Below, piece after piece: positions 45,536-54,517 of a stretch of 64,000 nt of DNA. Each line of letters starts with the position of its first letter. Position 1 is the stretch's first letter. This DNA comes from Takakia lepidozioides (Eukaryota > Streptophyta > Takakiopsida > Takakiales > Takakiaceae). The translations under genes were made by a program, and so were the position numbers. The notes below the pieces were generated by a model. That model was given only the letters and a program-made list of their open reading frames with translations. It had not been told where the DNA came from and did not search any database. The stretch is from assembly GCA_030704615.1 (NCBI GenBank), contig CM060734.1:17546001-17610000 (forward strand). The letters run 5' to 3'.

Positions 45536-46277
45536 GCTTGGCTTGCGGTCCACATACAATGGTACGCCCATCGGATAGTAGAACTGTACTGCTGCCAGTA
45601 CCTCAGACTCTGGCCACACAAAGGTCCGACATATGTCTTGCCTACCAGTAACCTGTTTTGATCGAACTAAGATATTACTATATCGTTCACTTGTTTCCAC
45701 GTGCATGTATTTTTGTATGTTGGAGGGTTCATGTTTTTCTGCTTTCCGAAAACTTGCTCTCCTCATTCGACCTCCGACAAGGAAATGCGGCGCCGAATTT
45801 CCAAGTATCGTCGTAGGTACCCCCAGAGGCGGCCTTCGCCAACACCAAACCGCTCCGAAATTTCGCACGTGCGAACCCTAATGCGGCACCCTATTTCCCA
45901 GTTCAGTTGCAAACCTTTCCCGCCGAATACCCGAAGAAGACAGAATTGTGAAGTACTGCAGACTGTATTGGTGCAGACTCCATTGGTTCAATCGCGGCAA
46001 AAGGGTCAGCTTCATTCCAATGTTAAGGCATGTAAAACCGCGGAATACTCTATACAGGCCAGTATGCGACGTCCTTTTGCAGTGGTATACTGGATTTCCC
46101 GTTGCACGGTCACTTATTTCCATGAGCGGATCTATAAAACCATGAGCGGACTTGTTACTGACGACATATCTTCGCCGCATTACATGATCTGGAACGTCCA
46201 AAAACGGCAAGGTCAAATAAAAAACTATTATTTTAATACTTGTTTAATCTGCCGCATTTCCAAATTTGGAGGAGTCC
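45536..46277. other. 3' region of the transposase with stray palindromes and subterminal repeats
   Basis: GGAAATGCGGCGCCGAATTTCC (45781) and AATGCGGCACCCTATTTCC (45881) are decayed palindromes. A half-copy CCGCATTTCCAAATTTGGAG stands at 46253. CCATGAGCGGATCTATAAAACC and CATGAGCGGACTTG at 46120-46155 are subterminal repeats. No further gene is seen. Confidence 0.6.
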
Positions 46278-46287
46278 GCTCATGAAA
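46278..46287 (-). repeat. right terminal motif of the transposon
   Basis: GCTCATGAAA is the reverse complement of the left end TTTCATGAGC. The six bases outside it (TCCGCG) run into the gap. Confidence 0.5.
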
Positions 46288-46293
46288 TCCGCG

Positions 46294-46793
46294 NNNNNNN
46301 NNNNNNNNNNNNNNNNNNNNNNNNNNNNNNNNNNNNNNNNNNNNNNNNNNNNNNNNNNNNNNNNNNNNNNNNNNNNNNNNNNNNNNNNNNNNNNNNNNNN
46401 NNNNNNNNNNNNNNNNNNNNNNNNNNNNNNNNNNNNNNNNNNNNNNNNNNNNNNNNNNNNNNNNNNNNNNNNNNNNNNNNNNNNNNNNNNNNNNNNNNNN
46501 NNNNNNNNNNNNNNNNNNNNNNNNNNNNNNNNNNNNNNNNNNNNNNNNNNNNNNNNNNNNNNNNNNNNNNNNNNNNNNNNNNNNNNNNNNNNNNNNNNNN
46601 NNNNNNNNNNNNNNNNNNNNNNNNNNNNNNNNNNNNNNNNNNNNNNNNNNNNNNNNNNNNNNNNNNNNNNNNNNNNNNNNNNNNNNNNNNNNNNNNNNNN
46701 NNNNNNNNNNNNNNNNNNNNNNNNNNNNNNNNNNNNNNNNNNNNNNNNNNNNNNNNNNNNNNNNNNNNNNNNNNNNNNNNNNNNNNNNNNNNN
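46294..46793. other. assembly gap of exactly 500 N
   Basis: The round length suggests a placeholder gap of unknown true size. It separates the transposon end from the Gypsy element and hides the N-terminal part of the element's polyprotein. Confidence 0.99.
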
Positions 46794-46795
46794 CC

Positions 46796-47071
46796 GGGCA
46801 TGGCAATGGATTGCGAGACTCGAGGACGGGTCTGTTTTGGGAGATGGTGCGGATTTTGCGCCACTTGCAGCTTCACCAAGCTGTATCGCCAACATACATC
46901 TTGGATAATGTGCCACTGATGGGTGATTCTCGGGCCAAGGTGATGGCCAGTGTGCATCAAGTCTGGTCGTGGCTTGGGTCAGCAGTGTTGCTGGATGCAG
47001 CTGCAGTGGGGTCTCTCTGCCTACCGAGACGGTACAGGCAGCGAGTGGGGGCGAGACGGTGAGGACCACGG
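46796..47071 (+). pseudogene. C5-cytosine DNA methyltransferase remnant
   Basis: The frame running from the gap edge reads GHGNGLRDSRTGLFWEMVR, then SPTYILDNVPLMGDSRAKV, then LGSAVLLDAAAVGS, and ends at TGA 47060-47062. This is the order of motifs after PCQ in DNMT3/DRM-like enzymes: G-x-G-x-GL-x-D-x-R-(S/T)-x-LFxE, then motif VI (ENV, here DNV, with an E to D change in the residue that contacts the target cytosine), then the x-DA-x-x-(V/F)-G-S segment before motif VIII. The catalytic PCQ loop and the SAM-binding motif I would lie in the gap. The following frame (46969-47265) leads into the RT region. Retrotransposon-encoded cytosine methyltransferases are documented in dinoflagellates and in the charophyte Klebsormidium; this looks like such a domain. 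Confidence 0.65.
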
Positions 47072-47265
47072 GGTATAGACATCCATGGCACACGTGGGAG
47101 GTGCTCGAGGTCCAGAGGGAGTTGGCAGCCAAGACAGCTGTGATGGATGAGGTTGGGGATTCTTCTCGGGTTGAGGAGGTTCTCAATGATGAGATGATGG
47201 GGCAGGATGAGGCCTTGTCATTGACTGAGCAGGAAGGGAGTACTGCTCAAGAGGTTGCAGCATAG

Positions 47266-48312
47266 CAACCACGGGACGCGTCCTCTACCTCTAAGCCCAC
47301 TGGACTTAAGGTTGCAGTTACGGAGGACAATTGGGAGCCTGACATTGGACCCATTATCACCGGAGGAGAGAGACGACGTATACGGCGGTTCCTGAGGGCT
47401 TACAAGAATTGCTTTGCCTTCAGTTTGAAGGATTTGGGAGCACTGAAGGGTCAAGAGATCCGTATTGAGTTGGCCACTGACACGCCAATCTTTCGGAGAT
47501 CCTATAGATACAGTGACATGGAGAGGTCTTTGATTCAGATGAGGACTCAAGATCTCTGGGAGGCAGGTTTGGTGGAGCTCTCTGGTGGAGAGTATGCTTC
47601 AGCCACAGTGATGCCAGCTAAGAAGGATGTCTATGGCAATTGGACGGAGAGACGTATGTGCGGTGATTACCGGCCTGTAAATCGTCAGACCAAGTCCGAT
47701 AGGTATGCCATGCCGACACCAAAGGAGATCTTTGATGCCATTGGGCATTCCAAGGTCTTTAGCACGTTGGATTTACGATCCGGATATCACCAGTTGCCGA
47801 TCAAGGAGGCGGATAAGCAAAAGACGGCATTCTGGGGGATCAATGAGCACGGGAAGGATTGCCTATACCAGTGGCGGTTCTTACCATTTGGGCTTAAAAA
47901 CGCTCCCGCTGAGTTTCAAAGAGTCATGGACAGGATTCTAGCAGGGGTGGAGTTTGCTCGGTGCTATATAGATGACATCATCATCTTTAGTGCTACGGTG
48001 GAGGAGCATGAGAGACACCTTCAGGGGGTATTTGAGCCCTTTAGGGCGCACGGATTGAAGTTACATCCGGGAAAGTGCAAGTTTTTCCACAACCAGATTG
48101 AGTATCTGGGTCACATGATATATCCTGGAGGATTGGGGGTATAGCAGACTAAGGTAGAGTCCATTGCACAGGTTCCACGCCCCACGGATGTAAGCCGAGT
48201 TCGAGCTTTCATGGGGTTAGCAAACTATTACAGACGGTTTGTTAAGGGATTCAGTGCCATTGCAAAGGCTCTAACCAAGTTGACCAAGGTGGACCAGGAG
48301 TGGCAGTGGAAG
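47266..48312 (+). CDS. Gypsy reverse transcriptase region of pol (interrupted by TAG)
   Basis: The frame opens after a TAG at 47263-47265, runs to a second TAG at 48142-48144 and continues in the same frame to about 48312, where one base is missing. RT motifs are in order: SATVMPAKKDVYGNWT, RMCGDYRPVNRQT, FSTLDLRSGYHQLPI with the first catalytic Asp, FLPFGLKNAPAEFQRVM, CYIDDIIIFS (YxDD type, both Asp intact), HGLKLHPGKCKFF, then past the stop [16 protein letters not shown]. It copies element RNA into DNA in Gypsy retrotransposition. The length and motifs are normal for the family; the stops show that this copy is probably inactive. Confidence 0.85.
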
Positions 48313-50260
48313 ATGAGCAAGAACAAGCTTTTCAAGAGCTCAAGGCGAGGTTGACCTCGGCGCCCATCTTGAGACAACCTATCAGGGGGCGTCCTTTTCA
48401 GCTGCATACAGATTGGAGCATGCTGGGGCTTGGAGCGGTGCTCACACAGGTGGATGATGAGGGAAGAGAGTTCGTAGTGGCTTATGCTAGCCTCTCGAAC
48501 AATGCTGCAGAGTGGGCCGTGGCACACTTCAGGTGCTATCTATACGACAATCTCTTCACCCTTGTCACGGATCACCAACCACTCAAGTGGTTGATGGAGT
48601 CAGACAAGCTTACGGGGAAGCTTGCACGGTGGGCACTCATCCTTCAAGAGTATGACTTTCAGGTGGTGCATCGACCGGGTTTGATCAATCGCAATGCAGA
48701 TGGGTTGAGTCGCAATCCATGCACGAGCCAGCAGGATGACACTGGAGCTCGGTGGCGTGGTGAGACGGACGAGGAGATGGTGCCCGGATGGCATGCATCT
48801 GCATTTCTGTGTATCGTGGCAGCGGAAGGCCAAGTTGGACCTGCAATAGGGATGACTGTAGATCAAGTGTCTGAGGACCCTGAGGCCAGCAATGAGCAAG
48901 GTGGCGCCAAAGATATACATGAGGATTCAGTTGTGTTGGACTACCTCCGCACTGGAGACACTGCAGCCACTATGACTGCCAAGGAGAGGGATCGGATCCT
49001 ACAACGAGCCAAGAGGTTCAAGTGGGAGGGGACACACTTGCTCCGAGTGTGGGAGGATGGTCGAGTGAGGATTGTGCCTCACCCAACACAGCGGGCACGG
49101 TTAGTGCGGCATGCCCACGAGGAGTTGGGGCATTTTGGGGTGCGACGCACCCATAGCCTACTGCAGGGGCAGTATTGGTGGCGTGGTATGCACACAGAGG
49201 TGCAACAATTTGTGGCTAGGTGCATGGTGTGTGACAGGGTGCGTGCTTTATTCAACGCCCCTACTCCACAATTGCACCATCTTCCGATCATGGGATTGGG
49301 CTACAGGTGGAGTCTTGACTTCGCAGGGCCGTTGCCACTGACCATGCGCCACAACAAGTACGTGTTGGTGATGGTGGAGCACTTCTCCAAGTGGATTGAA
49401 TTGGTTCCATTGCCTGATAAGGCTAGTGAGGGAGCTGCGTATGCATTCTTGGATTGTGTGCTTAGCCGATTCGGTGCTCCAGCTGAGGTACTCACGGACC
49501 AAGGGAGAGAGTTCTTGGGGGAGTTTCAGGCTTTGTGTGACAAGGCCTTGATAGACCACCGCACCACTTCTCGAGATCATCCTGAGGCTGATGGCTTGGC
49601 AGAGAGAGTTGTTCAAATAGTAAAGAGGGGTTTGCGCAAGTATGGCTTGCAGAAGGGACACCTAGGAGATTGGGACCTTCAGTTACCCTGGTTAGCCATG
49701 GGCTACAGGTTCAGCAAGCAAGCATCACTTGCCTCCTTCTCACCATACTTTCTTCTCTTTGGCCGAGAGCTGGATTTGCCTACATCCATTCGCAGAGAAG
49801 CTGCTACAGTTCTTAACCTTGACGATCCGGACGTGTGGGCACGTGCATGTGAGCAGCGTGCAGAGTTGTTCAAGAGAGTCATGCCCATGGCTTTCGAGAA
49901 CCTTGCCATTGCACAACACCGTGATACGTTGACGTATGCTACCATACGTGGTGGGGGCTATCGTCCTGGGGTTCGGAGATTCGACCCTGGTGACTATGTC
50001 TATCTGCAGCAGACTGCTCCTACGACCCTGGATGTGACTGCAGGACGTGTTATTTTGAGGGTTCGAGAGGTCTTGCCCTCAGGCGTCTTGGTCTTGGAGG
50101 GTCGGGATGACATAACTTGGAAGGACCATGTGCGTAATTGTGCGCCATGTCACCTTCCAAATGTCGATGGCAGGATTGACCCAAACCTGGCAGTGGTATC
50201 TGCAGGTTTAAGGTGCATGTTGTGTGGGTCTGCTAAAGGGCAGCCACCATGCTGGTGTGT
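48300..50260 (+). CDS. Gypsy RNase H and integrase region of pol
   Basis: The frame follows the one-base shift. RNase H: PFQLHTDWSMLGLGAVL (first Asp), then NNAAEWAVAHFRCYL, where the block with the conserved catalytic Glu appears to be deleted in frame. Then come LVTDHQPLKWL (Asp) and INRNADGLSR (Asp). Integrase: HHCC zinc domain HEELGHFGVRRTH plus CMVCDR, then the core with WSLDFAGPLP, EVLTDQGREF and DGLAERVVQ giving D, D and E. A C-terminal DNA-binding region with a GDYVYLQ-type GPY/F-like end follows. The protein continues into a PHD finger after a further frameshift. Confidence 0.85.
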
Positions 50261-50356
50261 GATCGATGCTCTAGAGGTTGGCATATGGGATGCTTGACTC
50301 CACCTCTTGAGATGGTTCCGGATGGGGATTGGTTATGTCCACATTGCATTGGATAA
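50214..50356 (+). pseudogene. PHD finger at the C terminus of the Gypsy integrase
   Basis: CMLC (50214-50225) is in the integrase frame. The rest, MLVCDRCSRGWHMGC then WLCPHC, is in the next frame up to TAA 50354-50356. Together they give the full C4HC3 zinc-ligand set: C-x2-C, C-x2-C, H-x2-C, C-x2-C with the Trp two residues before the last pair. PHD fingers read histone tails, usually H3K4, and here would target integration the way chromodomains do in chromoviruses. A one-base shift between the first and second ligand pairs breaks this copy. Confidence 0.75.
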
Positions 50357-50360
50357 TGGG

Positions 50361-51956
50361 TGTCGCGCACCTCACTTCGGTAAGCTCCCCTTCAAGTCAT
50401 AGTTACTCGCTTTGATGCGCGCGCCTGACTCCCAACCTGGCCGCCCGGGCCAACTTGGAGCTTCGGCTGCTCACCGGGACATAACGGTCCCCCCTTTGCT
50501 TCCTTCTAAACCCTCCACCTAATTGGGACTAGGAGAATTCCCTTTGGTAGATGGCAGTCCGGAACAGCTCCCCACTCTTTGGTCGCTTTCCGGCTCGCTC
50601 GCTTACTCACTAGTTTTTGGTCACCAACGGGCTTGCACCGTTCTCGGAGTCACTACTCCCCTTATATATACTTCTGTAGCTGTCCGCGGGGGTTCCACAA
50701 CCAGCCATGCCATTTTATGGCGAACCACCACGAAAACCCTCGACTCCCGGTGATGAGTCGCGGTGAGTCTTGGCCCGCTCACCACGGCCCCTATGGACCG
50801 TGATGAGTCCCAAGACTCCCCACGACTCCCACCACGAGGTCTCCGCCCCCATGGTGAGTCCTATGCCACCCCCACTAAGTCCCGCTAAGCTACCACCACC
50901 CTTGTGGAGCCACCCCCACCGCAACCCGGTGTGCGGGGCTCCACCTAGTGAGCGCCTCCGCCTCCTTGAGTGCCTTGGGCACTCAAGGGTGCTTCAGCCC
51001 CCCATACCCATCGCTGCCACTGCCCCCACCACAGGGGCAGCCCCTCATGTGTCCCGACCCCCTGCCCTCAAGGCAAAGGGCCGCGACACACACCCCTACC
51101 AACAGGGAGTCAATGTCCTCATCGACTTGTCCATTTTGTAGAAACGAACATCCAAGTTGTGGCGTCCCACATCAAGGAGTTTGTTTCCGCACCATGGCGT
51201 CCCATGGCAAAGAACCAAACCCCACACTTGACTCTACTCTCCACTAGCTAGTTCGGCCGACTTCCTCCAAGTCCCGGCCAAGGGTGGAGCCTCTCCAGCT
51301 CCTCCCAGTGCACTCTTCTTGGCCTACTTCAAGGCCAAGGAACGATCCTCCCCGAGGATCGAATCGCCTTACTGCAACAACTTTGCTTGCGATCGCTCAT
51401 GATGCCGCTTTTGGCATCACCTTGAGCAAGGGTTCACCTGGAACCCTCTTTGACTAGGACGATAACCTTGAACCAACCGTGCGCCCCAATCACTACAATT
51501 GGGTCCGCCTTGGAATGCTGGCCTGAGGTACGGGAACACGCCGAAGCCGCACTACGACTTCGTCCCGAGGCTACACGATTATAGTACGTGAACGGAAGCA
51601 CGTAGCTTCCGCGTTAGCCCGCACTACAAGGCAACCCCCTCGGTAGCGCAGTTATAGTACGCGCACGCGCCAGGTGCGCACTAGCACGTGAACTCCCAAA
51701 GAAGGCGCAAGTTCCCTTGCCCCTTGGATGGGAGTCACCCGATTTCGGCACTGCGCAAACACACGATTAACCCAATTTACCTCTCCCACTTTTGTAAGCT
51801 AGCATGCATTCTACACACTAGCCAACCACACCATGCATCACCATTCCCCAATAGGACGCACAATATTTGGAACCCATTTCCTTTATAACAAATTTTTGTA
51901 CAATACAAGTTTTTGCAATTGGATTCCTGAGCTAGCTAAACCAGGCTAAGCATGCA
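50361..51956 (-). repeat. chromovirus 3' LTR (1596 bp)
   Basis: On the minus strand it begins TGCATGC directly after a polypurine tract and ends GCGCGACA, i.e. TG...CA. It is non-coding, with a C-rich stretch at 50860-51100. It contains ACGGAAGCACGTAGCTTCCG, a short hairpin, near 51591. A TATATATA at 50662 and TATAAAGG (minus) near 51880 are possible TATA boxes. The end at 50361 lies five bases after the stop of the Gypsy element's PHD ORF. Confidence 0.6.
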
Positions 51957-51974
51957 TTTCCTCCCCCACGCTCC
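51957..51974 (-). promoter_or_regulatory. polypurine tract of the chromovirus
   Basis: The minus strand reads GGAGCGTGGGGGAGGAAA immediately before the LTR start TGCATG. This is the expected priming site for plus-strand synthesis. Confidence 0.65.
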
Positions 51975-51990
51975 AAGGTTGATGTCCCCA

Positions 51991-52806
51991 TCAACCCTTC
52001 TTCCGCCGTTGAGGTCGCCCTTCGAAAGCTGTAACCGCCTCGGATGCGTTTCCCATTTCTGAGGCACGCACCCAAGATGCCTCCACATGATGATAGCCCT
52101 TCCATTTGACGAGATACTCCGTTTCTCGGTTCCTGAACCTCCTCGACTTAAGTATTGCCTCCACCTCGTACTCAAGTTCATTTTCATGATCCAACAGCAT
52201 AGGTGGCGGACGCAACACTTGATGCCGATTCGGACGCGCTTCATCTTTGAAGTAAGGTTTCAAAAGGGAGACATGGAATACTGGGTGCACCTTGCTGTTT
52301 GCCGGCAGCTCCAATTCATACACATCCTCATTCATAACCTTCCGAATGCGAAAGGGTCCCGCATACGGAGGTACGAACTTCGGACTCACTTCCGGAGGTA
52401 GTCGGAAATTCTTGATGTTCAACCAGACCTCTGTGCCTGCCTCAAACTTCACTTCCCTCCGCTTCCGATTCGCCTGCCTTTCATACCGTTTCCTAGCTTT
52501 GGCAATATTGTACTTTGCGAGCTTCAACAAACGCTCGCGTTCTTCCAGTACCGCCGCTACTGCCGGTTCCTCAACGTCCTGGGCGGCCCAACTTGTTGGC
52601 ACCAGAGGTGCTTTTCCATAGACCAATACAAAAGGGGAAACTCCCGTTGCGGAGTGTTCTGTGTTATTATAACAGAACTCTGCCGCGTCTAAGTGTTCCA
52701 TCCAGTCTGATTGGTCTGCCGACACGTAATTCCGCAGAATTGCTTCACTACGGAATTCACTCTTTCCATTTGGCCGTCGGTCGTAGGTCGGAAGGCGGTG
52801 TTAGAG
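51991..52806 (-). pseudogene. chromovirus integrase C-terminus with chromodomain (5'-truncated)
   Basis: The minus strand reads FRPTTDGQMERVNSVV (integrase core with its third catalytic residue), then after a one-base frameshift at about 52730 RNYVSADQSDWMEHLDAAEF and PFVLVYGKAPLVP. The GPF region follows (KFVPPYAGPFRIRKV), then HPVFHVSLLKPY, then a chromodomain (YEVEAILKSRR, EYLVKWKGYHHVEASW). It ends at a stop just before the polypurine tract. Homology ends near 52806, so the RT and everything upstream are lost. This is a Ty3/Gypsy chromovirus of the common plant type. Confidence 0.85.
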
Positions 52807-52919
52807 GACTGTAGGGGACTTAGACACTTATACGGGATCTGTAGGGTACCCTTAATTTTTGCACAGACTGAGACAAACAGGAACCTTAGGGGTGACAGCA
52901 GCGCACTGTAGAGGGGGGT

Positions 52920-53288
52920 TACATAGCCCACACAGCCGACACAGCAGTCACAGCCCACACAGCCAATACAGCCCGTCACAGTCGTCACAGCCCACACAGC
53001 CGACACAGCCGTCACAGCCCACACAGCCGTCACAGTCGTCACAGCCCACACAGCCCACACAGCCCGTCACAGTCGTCACAGCAGACACAGCCCACACAGC
53101 CAACACAGCCCGTCACAGTCGTCACAGCCCACACACCCGTCACAGTCGTCACAGCCCACACAGCCCACACAGCCCGTCACAGTCGTCACAGCAGACACAG
53201 CCCACACAGCCAGTCACAGCCCGGCACAGCCACACAGCCAGTCACAGCCCGACACAGCCAAACACAGCCAGTCACCGCTTGACACAGC
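52920..53288. repeat. CACAGCC-type minisatellite
   Basis: Irregular repeats of CACAGCC, CACACAGCC, GTCACAG and CGTCACAGTCGTCACAGC fill this stretch, with 9-10 bp basic periodicity and larger duplicated blocks (for example CCCGTCACAGTCGTCACAGC four times). It ends exactly at the LTR start of the next element. Related units recur in coding sequence at 60658-60960. Confidence 0.85.
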
Positions 53289-53908
53289 TGTCACGATAAT
53301 AGGGAACGAAGAGTAGGACAGGGAACGACTGTGGGGAACAACACCAGTAAAGGGAACATGTTAGTTCACATACGACGGTTAGAGAGGGAAACGGTTAGAA
53401 CCGCGGATAGGAGGATAAAGGGAAGAACGGGGAATAGGAAGGGGATCATTATTCGGGGAGGACTTCGGAGACAGGCGGGAGCGGAGATCGGAGAGCACGA
53501 TGAAGGAGAAAAGAGGATTAGTAGATGCTTGTCATATGCAAAGCTAGAGTGATATTGTAGAGCAGATTAGAGACATAATGGATTCGGCCTGATACCTGAT
53601 AAATCATAATCTGATGCTTATACGATACAATCACACTGTGTAGAGAGATCTGAGTGAGCTGTGGATTGAATGGAGGAGTTAAGGAAACCGATAAATTGAT
53701 GAAGCAAACTGATACTTAATTATCAATGGTAAGGTAGCTAAGATGAATGCGGAAAAGGAAACAAATAGGAAACACCCCCATGATACACTAGCTGTAGGTC
53801 ATGACTGATTGTTCTGCGCGGGCTGAGTACTTAGAGATTTCCAACTCTTCTATCTTGGAGTTTCCGCCTCGGATAGCGAAGGGATGGGTGAGTAAAAGCC
53901 GCGCGACA
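53289..53908 (+). repeat. 5' LTR (620 bp) of the Tat/Athila-type element
   Basis: It begins TGTCACG and ends GCGACA, with TGTC/GACA short inverted ends, and is followed after two bases by the primer binding site. Its last ~80 bases recur in inverted orientation at 23853-23945, confirming the 3' boundary. Confidence 0.75.
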
Positions 53909-53910
53909 TT

Positions 53911-53929
53911 TGGCGACCATACTGGGGAC
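53911..53929 (+). promoter_or_regulatory. tRNA primer binding site
   Basis: TGGCGACCATACTGGGGAC follows the LTR by TT. The form TTTGGCGAC..GCTGGGGA is the arginine-tRNA primer site used by Tat/Ogre elements, to which this is close; a different tRNA is possible. Confidence 0.55.
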
Positions 53930-54496
53930 CTGGGACATGAACAACCAGATGTGACAGGCATCTGGTGGGATCATGGTGGTTGGACCATTAAAGAGTTTGA
54001 AGTGAATCAAATTCCCTGTGGAACGAAGGAAGAAAGATTGTCCAAACAATTCTTTCAAAGGTTCTTGGAATTGCCAGACGGATGTAAAGAAAATATTCTT
54101 AAACGAGTGCATGATGCTGATCCAGAATGGGGTCTGGAGAAAGGAGTGATAAAGATTTATCAGGTAGCCTGTAGAGGAAGAGCACGTTGGTTACCAACAT
54201 TAGTTTATGTGATAGCGTTGCTATCCATTAAACGAGTAGAGTTTGAAGGTTGGGAAGAAAGAAAGGTGAATGTTTATACTCATATGCATGAAGAGCTTGT
54301 ACTGGTAAAGAATTGGATTCCAAAGGATATTTTGTGGATCAAACTCACACCAAGAACAGCTTTTCAGACTTGTTTGCCATATGGTTATATGGTAACGGAG
54401 ACTTCAAGTATAGCCAAGGGTGCATTGAAGCTTGAAAGAAATCCAGGCATATACGAGAGATATTACAGAAGAGAGTTTTGGTTATTGCCACATTAA
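53930..54496 (+). CDS. leader ORF before gag, unknown function
   Basis: About 190 codons stay open after the PBS in the frame ending at TAA 54494-54496. There is no early ATG in this frame after the LTR. The product contains EERLSKQFFQRFLELPDGCK, GRARWLPTLVYVIALLSIKR and NWIPKDILWIKLTPRTAF. An ORF upstream of gag is known in Ogre-type elements. I recognise no domain here. Confidence 0.5.
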   Translation: MGHEQPDVTGIWWDHGGWTIKEFEVNQIPCGTKEERLSKQFFQRFLELPDGCKENILKRVHDADPEWGLEKGVIKIYQVACRGRARWLPTLVYVIALLSIKRVEFEGWEERKVNVYTHMHEELVLVKNWIPKDILWIKLTPRTAFQTCLPYGYMVTETSSIAKGALKLERNPGIYERYYRREFWLLPH

Positions 54497-54517
54497 AAGA
54501 AATGAAAGACATGGGAC

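Larger units (their letters stand above)
31663..46287. mobile_element. ~14.6 kb DNA transposon with SWIM transposase and ParB-methyltransferase
   Basis: The left end TTTCATGAGC (31663-31672) is the inverted partner of GCTCATGAAA (46278-46287). Both ends carry several further CATGAGC or CATGAGCGGA copies within ~180 bp. Inside lie a MULE-like SWIM transposase on the plus strand, a ParB-like/DNA methyltransferase gene on the minus strand, a third minus-strand frame, and about 50 copies of one palindrome. A related relic sits at 6540-6990 with the same three components, which supports treating them as one element. The right end is only six bases from an N gap, so target duplications cannot be checked. 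The terminal assignment is an inference from the shared motif. Confidence 0.6.
46794..50360 (+). mobile_element. Ty3/Gypsy element with methyltransferase remnant and PHD finger (partial)
   Basis: In order: a C5-methyltransferase remnant, reverse transcriptase, RNase H, integrase, PHD finger. gag and protease would lie in the gap or are lost. Two in-frame TAG codons, a one-base frameshift at about 48312 and another at about 50226-50257 break the polyprotein. No LTR can be assigned to it with confidence; the LTR that begins at 50361 is better explained as that of the oppositely oriented neighbour. Confidence 0.8.

Noticed and set aside
50361-51956. Assignment of this LTR to the plus-strand Gypsy element
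   Set aside because: The strong polypurine tract and adjoining integrase-chromodomain ORF are on the minus strand, while the plus-strand element has no purine tract before 50361. The alternative is not fully excluded.
52859-53299. 146-codon frame rich in HSPHS and TQPTQP
   Set aside because: It is a translation of the CACAGCC minisatellite and stays open in several frames.
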